Of a DNA stretch of 64,000 bases, positions 33,818 through 44,431 are shown in pieces (the stretch's first letter is position 1; each line of letters opens with the position of its first letter). The position numbers and the translations under genes are program-made. The notes under the pieces are model-generated. The model saw only the letters and a program-made list of their open reading frames with translations, did no database searches and was not told the origin of the DNA. The DNA is from Narthecium ossifragum (taxonomy: Eukaryota; Streptophyta; Magnoliopsida; Dioscoreales; Nartheciaceae): positions 15,914,502 to 15,978,501 of the forward strand of contig OY986972.1 in NCBI GenBank assembly GCA_963920575.1, written 5' to 3'.

Positions 33818-36374
33818 TGTCATGGCTTAACAAGTCTGTCCAAAATTACTAATATTATTCGGTGCTCTAGTTAGCAACTAAAAACTAGTAGTTAGTGGAG
33901 AGTCCGAGTCGATCCACAGGAAAAACAAGATTGAAAAGCTTTGTATAGCTTCCTACCAATGAGTTAAGAAAGGGTTTGAAACTAGAATAAACTATTTTAT
34001 ACTAAGAGATTTATAAATGCGAGAGAGAGAACCAAGGGATTCTTAATCAATAATGAAGGTTCTACCAGGTATTTCAAAGATTAGGACTAGCTAACCAAAC
34101 GGAATGGTTTTCCTAATAGTTGATAGGTGCATGGCTAGTTCTCCCAATCACTCAACAAGGTTCGGTTAGGATCCCACATCAGCAATAACAATTATCTAAA
34201 AATCGGTACCTAATGGTTAGTTCCGATCACCGCTAATGAACCCTCTGATTAAGACCAATTCATCGCGAGAAAATAATCATAATATGAATTTAGGTGTAAG
34301 ATCAAGATGGTTCTAGCACCTCGATTGGCCAAATCTATAAAGATATGATAGATGGAGGATTGGGACGTCGGGAAGATGGTCGGGGAAGGGAATAGGAGGC
34401 TGGGGAGGATTGTAGAGGGTTTTAGGGCGAGATGGGGGTTAAGGGCAGCGGAGCTTGACGACTGTGGATATCACCGGAGACGGTGAAGGACGACGGGAAA
34501 GGTATAGCCGGAGTCGTGAGAGAATGGGGAAGGCGTTGGCGGTCTTGGATGGCGACGGGGGCGGCCGGAGAGGAGAGAACGGCAATGGTCGGAGGTAGCT
34601 TAGGGTTCGGGCACGCGGAAGAGAGGAAGGAGATGATGCTGAGGTGGCAAGTGACGGGGAGAGAGAGTGCTGACGTGGTGGAGAGAGAAAGTGGCGGGGA
34701 GAGAGAAATATCGATGGAGGCGGTGCTGGCTGCGGAGAAGATGACTGACGGGGAAGAAGGTGGATCGATGGTGGATATCTGGTGGAATCTACATTACCTC
34801 TACTCCTATGATATTCTATCAACTCTTCTTAACTAATCATAATTCTCTTCTTCATTCATCATTCCTAATACAAACTACTGAGATCCTTTTATAGAAACCT
34901 TGACAGAGTCCTAATCCAATTAGAAAACCCCCTTGCTTAATTAGCAAATAATAAGGCTTTCAAATTCAACTCAACTTCCTAACTCAAATGGACTTTTAAT
35001 TAATTCCTAACAATCAAATATTAACTAGGACTCAATAAAAGAATAATAATAAATCCTAATTAAATACTCTAGTTTGAACTAGGGAAGTTCAAGTCAAATT
35101 AGGAAAGAGGCTGAACCAGTTTGGTTCCTCTTCTGGGTTCGGGTCAAGTTGGTCGAGTTGGATCGACTCGTATCACAGCTACGGAAGAAGAAGATCGATC
35201 TGATGCCAAAGAAGATCGATCTATGTTTGTGCTCAGACACTGACAGAGAGTTGACAGAGGACCAATTATAAAAAAATCGATCTGATCCTTAAAAGACCAA
35301 TCTGAACCTATGCGATCTAGAAGTGACCCAATCTACGGAGAAAGAAGATCGATCCTTTCCCAAAGAAAATCGATCTTAGTCGGGGCGAACCAGGTTACGA
35401 AAATTGAGAAAAGAAAGAAGATCGATCTTTATCCTTAAGAAGATCGATCTCTTGTCGGACGATCTGAAAATGAACAAACCAGATTTAATCCAAAGGCTGA
35501 AATAAAAGCTAGGGTTTCTTACCCATATTTAAGCAAGTCGTCCAAGACATACTAAGGGGGGTTCGACCAGCACTATTGGAGGAGTTTGGAAGGTCGGAAA
35601 GAGGATAGAAGACCGCACGTAGATCTAGGGTTTTTCTGTCTTATCTTTCTTATGAATATCTTGGTTGTTTTTATGATGAACATGAGTGGTTAATCCCTTT
35701 GCTAAGGAACCGATGTAGCCCTAACTGAATCATTCTATATTATTGAATTAATGTTTTAATCAATTTATATTCCTTGTTGCATTCATTATTATAATTGTGA
35801 TCTTCATGCTTTTACTTGGCCACTAGAAGTATTGTAGATTATTTTATGTGAGATTAGGCGAGGGTTCATTCCCTATTTTTACATGATCTATGAATGCATG
35901 AGTTTATGTCAAGGCCGGGTTCAAGTTAAGACAATTCTTGGTTCATAATTGTTCTTCGAAGATTAATGGATTCTTAATTAACACTTTGTTATGGGTACAT
36001 TAGTAAGGGTTAATTGCTGTTAATTGAGGGTACTTGGTGAAGACCGCGGCCGAACGGATCATCATTCCGGAAGAACGAGCCCTTGAAATTAAATTTAGAA
36101 TTTATTGATTCAATGCATAGAATGAGGGTGTTATGGTGAAATCGGAACCTTAGTCTTCATCCATTATATTTCTATCGCTTTCTTATTTCATTATTAAATC
36201 TTCTATTCTCAATACTTCATATTTCTTCATTTACCTTCCTTATTTTCTTTCTTCTCTATTCTTTAGTGTTTTACTCTAATAATCTTTACAAATCTCTGTG
36301 GGTACGATACTCGTTTTGCTGCTATACTGACCACACCGATTCATATACTTACGAGATATAAAATTTATTCATCA
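33818..36374. mobile_element. LTR-derived block with U5-like ends in both directions
   Basis: Starts TGTCATGG and ends TTCATCA, flanked by AAAAG (33813-33817) and AAGAG (36375-36379), a possible decayed duplication. The left part (33818-35175) is an LTR in - orientation: from about 34430 to 35175 it is the reverse complement of 54800-55560. Its far end reads CCTGTGGATCGACTC on the - strand, as in gypsy LTR ends. The right part ends in + orientation with CTGTGGGTACGATACTCG. AGATCGATCT palindromes lie at 35192-35450. No coding domain seen. Confidence 0.5.
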
Positions 36375-36379
36375 AAGAG

Positions 36380-38140
36380 GCACATCCAAAGTCGAATCCA
36401 CCTGAATAAGAGGGGACTGCGCTTGTACCTGCAAACATAGCCCGAGTAGGATGAGCAACAAAACTCAGTAAGGATCTACTCGTCACATACAAAGGAGGGG
36501 CACATCGCAACTGCTACGGGTACAGATACAAGGGGGATGATCTACTATGGGTATGGACACAAGGTTCGCACATCACAGCTGCACTCATCACTGAGTCTCA
36601 TCGTCTAACCACCCCTCGTACGGGGACGCAAGTCAAGAATGTCGGGCACACGCACACCCTTAGCATATGGCCCGGAATAACCGATACGACCTCTACACCT
36701 CAAAGTATTTACAATATTCAAGTTAAACTACATAATAATCCTCAATAGATAACGAAATCAATCAAAGACAACAATTACGTCCTAAACCGCACTCTACCCA
36801 AGCCGGGCCCTAGGGCTAGATCCGGTGTACCCGAGTTGCACAGATCGGCGAAGTATCTATTTGCCCACGTCTTAGCCTTATGCTTCTAATGCAACCAAAT
36901 GCATGAATGATCAAGCACATATAGAAACACAAGCATGCAATAATATGCCATATCAACGTACAAGGCTAGGCATAGCATGAAGCTTGCCGAAGGGGCAAAC
37001 ATAATATGAGTATAGTAGAGGTCTAAGACAATAAGGGCACAACATAGCCATCATGCCTCCACATGGATAACCATCAAACCAAACATTTAGTCTAGTATTC
37101 AAAACAGCACATTCGGCCACTAGCTAACAATTCAAACAACGAGGGCATACTTTTGCCCTCTATCAATTAAACAAACAAAAGGCACACCCTCAGTCCTTAA
37201 CAACTAACCATTCCCAATGGGCATGATTCCCTTGCTTCAACCACAAGCCTCATGTAGGGCTTGGCCGCACATAGAGCTTATATATATAGATATACACACA
37301 CACACATCATAGGTTGCATGGCACATTCAAGCACAAAACCCCAAGTTACATAAAACTAGCAAAAAGATGTACATTTCATAACTCTCAAGAAATCCATCCA
37401 ATTGATATAAAATTTTGCATACGTACTCATCAACATGCCTCGAATCACATATCCAAAAATTAGACCAAACGGAGGAAAGAAAATAGATGAAAACCTAGAA
37501 TTTACTACATATGGCCAGAATTAGCAAAATGTCCATACAACCACAAAATTCCTCAAATTAAACCAAGATCTTCAGATCAGTTCTAATAAGCATTAGGAAC
37601 AATATATCCAAAAATCGGCTCAAACGGATATAAAAAAACATATTGAAAACCCAAATTTTTACTGAAAAATCTGCTTCTTCGCAGATCAAGAGATAATTCA
37701 CCATAATTCGTATACAAATCAAAAAATTATGAAATAAGTGGCATCTGAAAGTAGGCTCGAAGATCTAAAATTTTATCTTGAAGGTTACATGAGATTACGC
37801 ATAGATTAACAAAGAATCGAGCATGAACGGACAGCTTCGGGCTGAAAAGGGAAAATCCGAGAAAATCCAGGAAAAGATGATTATAACCTAATCAAAACAC
37901 ATCCAAATGCTATAAGACCTTGGTCAGATGAAATACAAACATAGGAAAACATACCAAAGGTGAGAAATCCACAAAATATCCAATAAACACTCTAATAAAG
38001 GCTAAACATGGGTTTAGGGGTAGAATCCCTACTTTAATAATGCTAATCTTCTTCCAATCTTCACTAATCCAACCTAGGGTGGCCTAGATTGGTCTTTTCC
38101 CAAGCTGTCGCCGCCTCCAAGCCACTGGAAATGGCCTCCT

Positions 38141-38177
<37 letters not shown>

Positions 38178-38696
38178 CAGAACCAAGGAAACTAAAAAGG
38201 GGAGAAGAGGAGAATTAAAGGAGAAGAGAGAAAAGAGTCAATGGGGGCAATTTCTGTAATTACAAGAAAGTCCTATATTTTTCAAAAAGGCCCTTACAAT
38301 CCTACTCCCTTAAGGGAATTTCATTTCATCCCCGAAATTCGGCTCAAGTACAATATAAAAATAAGGGTACATAGCAAAAGCTAGAGGACAACCATCAACG
38401 AGTCACTCCCATCGGAGGACTCAGCATATCAACTCTACCTTGAGTTTGGCTAAAAATGACAACTCCTAATCTCGCTCCTAGGTTCATATACCGCATAAAT
38501 TTCATTCACGGGGCCGTGCGTGTACCAGGGCGTGTGAAACCCAACTCCACAATGGAAAATTACCAAAATACCCTTGAGAGTAGTAAAGATCAACGCCATC
38601 ACTAGATCACACCCGACGCGAACTAAAGCCAACCGAACCCACGGATCCGACCTACGCGATCGCACCAGGTGTAGAGGCACCGGTCCTCAGAGTGCA
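36380..38696 (-). mobile_element. Diverged third copy of LTR family A
   Basis: Landmarks follow the same order as in 31440-33552: a CACCTGCAAA-type stretch with CTCAGTA(A/G)G near 36430-36475, GGGCCCTAGGGCTAGATC near 36805, and the closing GGTCCTCAGA at 38680-38690. Divergence is clearly higher than between the two solo copies. It includes a TC microsatellite (38147-38174) and TATATA/CACACA runs near 37280. Confidence 0.55.
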
Positions 38697-38705
38697 TCCC
38701 ACAAG

Positions 38706-39529
38706 CTAAAGTATAAATGCCTTTACCGAACATTCAAAGCTGACCTTTTCGATACTACATTCTTTCTTCAGCCATTTCAGTCTTAGCGCCCCTCTATTAT
38801 CCTCCAGGTGCTTATAAGCACTCTCCCTGATGACTCCTAGCTGATCTGACACCAATTGCGCTGCCTTCACGATGTCCAACTTATGGAGCTCCACGGCTCA
38901 TATCTCCACTGAGATGTCCAGAATGGATCTCACATCGGCAAGCGTGATGACCATCTCCCCGCACGATAGGTGGAAGTTATTGGTCTCCGTCTACCACCTC
39001 TCAACAAGTGCATACACGATCACCTTACTAATCGTCGTGTATGAACAATCCAGCAAATTTCCCAGTCCCGATTGATGGACAACCGCTTTAAATACGTCCT
39101 CGTTGACGCCCTGCCATTATTTCACCATAGTCCCATGGGCCAAGTATTTCATTGGAGCGCGTTCATGCATTGTTAAGATATCAAAAAGTAAATGCAAGTT
39201 GCAATAAATAACAATAAAATTCAAATATGTGCGTACTAATTAAACACTATACCACTCCACGTGAAATGCGATGCAACGTGAGTACTGAATTTCGTTAGGA
39301 CACTCTCGTCCTCAGGCCCGCCAGGAATAGGGCCGCTTGTATCGAATTCCTCTTCCTCTTCCTCTAAATGATCACCACCACCCCCTTCATCCAACCCTTC
39401 ATCTACCCGCTCCTCTTCCTCATATTGCGCTCTCCGTTGTCGCCTCTCAAATGTTGTGGGGCGACGGCGTTCGATCTCCAAGATGGGGACCAATGATGAG
39501 CTCTCCTCTACTTGCTTGGAACGGGCCAC
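38706..39529 (-). pseudogene. Plant mobile domain (PMD) gene, decayed copy
   Basis: Exon 1 on the - strand from ATG 39529 gives MARSKQVEESSSLVPILEIE, an acidic stretch and SGPIPGGPEDESVLTKFSTH. The latter aligns with APIPGGPVDRSVLSEFKTH of the PMD gene at 53060. After a gap, 39150-38706 gives GLGNLLDCSYTTISKVIVYA, NNFHLSCGEMVITLADVRSI and SFECSVKAFIL, the PMD core, with two stops (near 39115 and 38905). The rest of the domain is missing. PMD proteins occur in host silencing factors (MAIN/MAIL family) and in transposons. Confidence 0.65.
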
Positions 39530-39540
39530 TTTGCATGTCT

Positions 39541-41660
39541 ATTATCAACATGCAAAAATGGTAAGGTTTAGCCTCTCAGAGCCATTCATAGACTATATTT
39601 TCGGTAGCATGAAACCGAACAATCTCAAATGTTCGGTTGGAAACGTTCGAACATGTGCTTAGTGTTCAAACATTTGAAACCGAAGATAGGTTAATGATCA
39701 GTTGCACGCAACCATACATAAGAGATATGTTAGGTCGTGTAAAACCGTTTAAATAACACAAGAGAACGACTTGGCCATGCTGAACAAACAAAAAAAAATG
39801 AAAAAACATGGCCGATCAATGCGAAAACGGAAATGTGTGGGTACCTCTCTTCGCCATGCCGTTGTCCATTTTTTTGTCGTGCTCAAGCTTCGTTCTCTTG
39901 CCAGAGAAGGGACGCCGGTCTCCTTCATTTTTGGTCGATCAATACCGTTCTTTTTTGCCTAAGAACACCGGGAGAAGAGACGATGGTGACACTTCTTGGT
40001 GGTTCGGTCGTAAAACGCCAGAGGTCGCTAGAGAAGGAGGGTGGCGGTGTCGATCTCCCGGTTGTCTATGTCAAGGAGTGGGGTACGGTGTGGGATCGGG
40101 TGAGGTAGGGCATGAGATAGGGGAAAGTCGGGTATGTTAAGGGCAAATTTGGGATATGATGTCCAAATTAGGTGGTGTATATAGCATTTTTTGCTATTTC
40201 AAACTTACTTGGGGTGCACTTAGAATTCAGAGTGTACTTGGTAAAATCCTAGGTGTATTTAGAATCACACTTCCTTGTATGGTGTGTATGGACTTTTTTG
40301 AGCTGTTAGACCAAGTTTTGTCATTCGTTGAAAATGAGATCTTTTGACTGTAATGGACCAAAATATTTTTAAATTTCTTAAGGTTATTCATAATGAATTA
40401 ATGATTGTTTAAGAGAAAATAACTAATATATCCTTACGATATAAATGTTGTAATTTTGAATGCATGGTCATTTTAGCTATTGTTCTACCTTAGTTTCCTT
40501 TAAATTTTTGATCCATTGCTTGTTATACATGTGTAATAATCAATTTGCATACATACCCTATAGATTAAATCGATGTGTTGATCATTTGACTCATTTCAAA
40601 CTCATCATATTCAAGTTAAAATGGTTCAAAAGCATATCATAAAAACAGGAGATTCATAGTATTATGACGAATTTAAATCATTAGATTTTAATAGAAGGGT
40701 ATATACGAAAAAATCCCAAATCAAGATATCTTTATTCTTTCGGATCATACTAAAGTAGTAATCAGTCGATCCTGGCAGTAGTTGGGGTGGGTGATATCTT
40801 GGTGCCATTTGGCACCCAAAAGATCTATTGGAGATTTAGTTAGAGAAGATATAACAATATTATTACATATGGGAATCTAATTCCAGATATATTTTCATAA
40901 TTAGCAAATCTAATAGCTTAAATGAGCCTTATCTTTTCTAGTTATATATAGTTCATATCTTCCATTTTAGAGTAAGTTAGATGGTGGTTAAACCGTCGTT
41001 ATAACAATTAAACATATGTAGATTGGTGTCACAATGGTTTGGTTGAGGAGATTGTCATATTAGGCTTTTTATATAAGGATTTCAAACTTAATGAAAACCA
41101 ACACCACCAAACCCAAAAGCTTGCCCTATTTGTGTAAAGGTGTGCGTCTGAATGGTCAGGACTTGTGAAAAAATTACTTAGTTGCCCTTGCTATATGCCT
41201 AAACTTACATACGTTACTTAAGTTTCTCCCATGCGATCAGGCCTATTATTATTCTACCTAAGTACTAAATTCATATCGACATGTTACAAAGCCTACACCC
41301 TTCATCTTCCCCTAAGGGTTTTCTCTACACCCAGTGATCGGGCTTCACCGTCGTCACCGAATGGGGGTCGATTGGCCATCACATCAAATGTATGCATTTT
41401 AATTCCAACAATAACCCTAAGTTTTCATGGTTTTCTTTTCACCCTTGAGGTCGTTATGTTCCTCTGTTTTCTTCATATAGGGTTTTGCATCAAGAACCCT
41501 AATTTCTCTGTCTTATTTAGCATTAGTCTCCATGATTTTTCTGTTTCCTGTCAACATTTACGGATATTTTAGGACCGGGTATTGACGATGTTCTTCGTCC
41601 ATTTATTTAGGGATATTTTGGTGATGGCATGTTCTAATCTACCTAGTAATGGAGGATGAT
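39541..41660. other. AT-rich spacer without recognised genes
   Basis: The part up to 39700 has CGGTAG/AACCGAA pairs upstream of the PMD relic, and 40238-40272 is the inverted end of that element. From 40273 to about 41660 I see only AT-rich sequence with short uninformative open frames. Confidence 0.5.
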
Positions 41661-41669
41661 CTCAGTGGT

Positions 41670-42020
41670 ATGTACAACGACCAAGGACCAGTGTTGCAAC
41701 CAGTCTTTCTTCAAGCAAGCTCATTCTATTCATCGCCAGCTTCTCCATTTCCTTAAGTTGATACTTCAAGTCTACAATCGAGTGCTCGGCATCATCAACC
41801 CACATAAATAATCCACATTCATGTTCATTATTGTTCTGAAATATGAACAACATACCGATTTGATTGCTCCTTGCATAACAAAAATAAGAAATTTCAGCAG
41901 GATTGCACCTGACACCGTGGACAAGCCATAAAAACCTCTTCCTTTGTTCTGAGCCCAATTGGAATAGCGAATGAAACAAGGTTCATTGCAATGGCAAAGC
42001 ACGATTAAAGCTAAGCCCAT
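41670..42020 (-). pseudogene. GRF-type zinc finger protein fragment
   Basis: On the - strand, LCHCNEPCFIRYSNWAQNKG with GRGFYG, then in another frame ECGLFMWVDDAEHSIVDLKY and QLKEMEKLAMNRMSLLEERL. This is the Cys/His plus GRxFYxC-type finger followed by a coiled coil, as in plant zf-GRF proteins. The third Cys region is altered (FYGLS) and frames change, so it is broken. The family binds single-stranded nucleic acid and is often scattered by transposons. Confidence 0.5.
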
Positions 42021-42473
42021 TGATGCTGATGGAGAATATGTTGTGGAAGCTGCCTATATATTTATCGACGTGGCCATGGAGAAGATGGTGATGAATCCGA
42101 TGAGAAGAGGGGCAAGTTGTGAAATGCGAGACCGTGCACTTTTGTAGGTTGAAGGGGTGAGCTCTATACCTCGAGAATGAACTCGATACAGTGTAACTTA
42201 GGATTTCTTTGGAACTCTAAATGGAAGATAAGGATAGGACCGTTCGAGGGGTCTTTATCTTATCACCATTTAAACTCTCACCATAACGTTAGCCTAGAGG
42301 CAATAAGGTCTTTTTTCATTTCACCGTTAACGACGTTAATAATATTATGTACTAATTCGCTAGCGAGTAACCCGAGGGACATGTTTATCATTTTTTCAAG
42401 TTTTGAGGGTATATATGTAAACTCAAAGAATGTAGAGGGTATATATGATATTTACAATGTTTTGTGTACATGA
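42021..42473. other. AT-rich flank of the large Mutator element
   Basis: Contains GAGGGTATATATG repeats at 42407 and 42436; no gene seen. Confidence 0.4.
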
Positions 42474-42482
42474 ATAGTGTAA
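42474..42482. repeat. 9 bp target duplication (left)
   Basis: ATAGTGTAA, repeated exactly at 58179-58187. Nine bases is the Mutator superfamily standard. Confidence 0.9.
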
Positions 42483-42538
42483 GGGTGCGGCTATCCGCAC
42501 CACAATTTGGACTCACCGCACCACATCTACTTAACACA
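42483..42538 (+). repeat. Left terminal inverted repeat of the Mutator element
   Basis: Begins GGGTGCGGCTATCCGCAC and ends at ACTTAACACA; pairs with 58123-58178. An AC-rich spacer without genes (42539-43060) follows. Confidence 0.9.
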
Positions 42539-43060
42539 ATTTTCATATCCAAAACACCCATTGATTGAATATCCAAAATAACCTTTCAAAACACAATACA
42601 CCATAAAACCTAATCTACCTTAACAAATTATTTCTCAATACACCACAACACCACATCTTCTCCTACCTCTAGCCATCATTTTCACCACTTTCTACAAACC
42701 CTAAAACTCCTCAAACCACCTCCTCCAAGCCCTAACCATCTCCTCCAAACCCTAGGTCTTCAACTTACTCACTCCCCCTCCATCCTAGATAGTTCTTCCC
42801 TATCCTCATCATATTCTATCTTCTTTCTTATCCTCCCAACACATTCACATTATACTCCTAACCATCTCCTCCAAGCCGTAGGTCTTCAACTCACACAAGC
42901 CCTCCCCATTATACATTGTCAATTCAAGGTGTGTTAGGTCGAAATGGATGGAAAAGACGAATGCTGGAGTGAAGGAGATCAGAAAAGGCCCTCAAAAAAT
43001 GTACATTTCCTCTTCTCTTGTTTTTTTTTTGTCCTTCCCGGATCGCGTTTTGATCGGTAG

Positions 43061-44189
43061 TGTAACGCCCCGGCCCGCGGCTCCCGGCCCGACCAGGACC
43101 GCTCCAAGGCAAGCACGCTTAACCTTGGAGTTTTCTGGCGGATCTCTGCCAGCACGGCTTTAAAACGCGTTCTGTCTATTAAGGGATTACTATATATTTA
43201 TATCGAACCCTGGACCATGCCCAGGCGTTGTGGGATTGCTTACCCGGCTACCCGACTCAGCCCCGCCCTCCAGGCGAAGGCATCTTGTCCCATGGTAGAC
43301 CCAGCAGGCCTCACAATCCACCCCCCTTGGAGGCCCAGCGTCCTCGCTGGCACAATTTCCGGCTTGGAACTGGCTCTAATACCATACTGTAACACCCCGG
43401 CCCTCCACTGGGCCCCGGCCCGCGGGCTCCTGGTCCGACCAGGATCCACCCGAGGGCCCCCACCCGACACAATATTGTCCGCTTTTGGCTCACCACAGCC
43501 GATCGATCGATAAACCCACCGATCGATCGGAACCTACCCCAGCCCAAGCACGCTTAACACTGGAGTTTTTCTGCGGTTCACAGTCATCACGGCTTTAAAA
43601 TGTGTTGTATCTGTTAAGGGGTTACTATATACTTATATCGAACCCCGCACCATGCCCAGGCGTTGTAGGATTGCTTACTCGGCTACCCGACTCAGCCCCG
43701 CCCTCCAGGCACAGGCATCTTGTCCCACGGTAGACCCAGCGGGCCTCATAATCCATCCCCCTTGGAGGCCCAGCGTCAACGCTGGCACAATTTCCGGCTG
43801 GGAACCGGCTCTGATACCATACTGTAACGCCCCGGCCCTCCACTGGGCCCCGGCCCGCGGGCTCCCAGTCCGACCAGGATCCACCCGAGGGCACCACCTG
43901 ACACAATATTGTCCGCTTTTGGCTCACCGCAGAAATCTGGGAAAACTTCCCAGTCGGTCACCCATCCCGGGACCGCTCCAAGGCAAGCACGCTTAACCTT
44001 GGAGTTTTCTGGCGGATCTCTGCCAGCACGGCTTTAAAACGCGTTGTGTCTATTAAGGGATTACTATATACTTATATCGAACCCTGGACCATGCCCAGGC
44101 GTTGTGGGATTGCTTACCCGGCTACCCGACTCAGCCCCGCCCTCCAGGCAAAGGCATCTTGTCCCACGGTAGACCCAACAGGCCTCACA
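43061..44189 (-). mobile_element. TRIM array with three LTRs and two internal segments
   Basis: Flanked by the perfect duplication GGTAG (43056-43060 and 44190-44194). LTRs in - orientation lie at 43061-43315, 43388-43750 and 43823-44189. Between them are two ~72 bp internal segments, each with the tract ATCCACCCCCCTTGG (or its variant) and the primer site (CTCTGATACCA type, initiator tRNA-Met). The first LTR has an internal deletion; the second has a foreign CGATCGATCG-containing replacement. Such arrays arise by unequal recombination between LTRs. Long open frames inside are artefacts. Confidence 0.85.
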
Positions 44190-44204
44190 GGTAGTCTCAG
44201 CCCG

Positions 44205-44385
44205 ACAGAAAACGTCAACGTATCGGTATGTTTCCACCGATACTTTGGCTTTATGTACCGGTAACATGATACCGATTAGTATGCTATGTATACCGGTACG
44301 TATATACCGAAACTATAGCGTTATATACCGGTAAAATGGTACCGAATAATACGTTTCGTATACCGGTACCATGGTACCGATGTGA
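44205..44385. repeat. ATCGGTA/TACCGAT array upstream of the transposase
   Basis: About a dozen copies of TACCGAT, ATCGGTA, TACCGGTA and GGTACCGA in both orientations within 180 bp, many as inverted pairs around 8-15 bp spacers. The last pair (TACCGGTACCATGGTACCGAT) is almost a perfect palindrome. It ends 50 bp before the first transposase exon. Confidence 0.75.
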
Positions 44386-44431
44386 ACACAGTGTTGGCTA
44401 CCTGCCTTACTAACTCTTTGCTTACATTCAG

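Larger units (their letters stand above)
29771..40272 (-). mobile_element. Old Mutator-like element relic with PMD gene (inverted ends)
   Basis: GATTCTAAATACACCCAGG ... TACCAAGTACAC (29771-29805) is mirrored at 40272-40238 (GATTCTAAATACACCTAGG ... TACCAAGTACAC on the - strand), about 35 bp of inverted repeat. Near its right end it carries a decayed PMD gene (38706-39529) of the same kind as the one in the 42483-58178 element, again preceded by CGGTA/ACCGA pairs. No 9 bp target duplication is visible, and later insertions fill most of the interior, so the extent is inferred. Confidence 0.45.
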
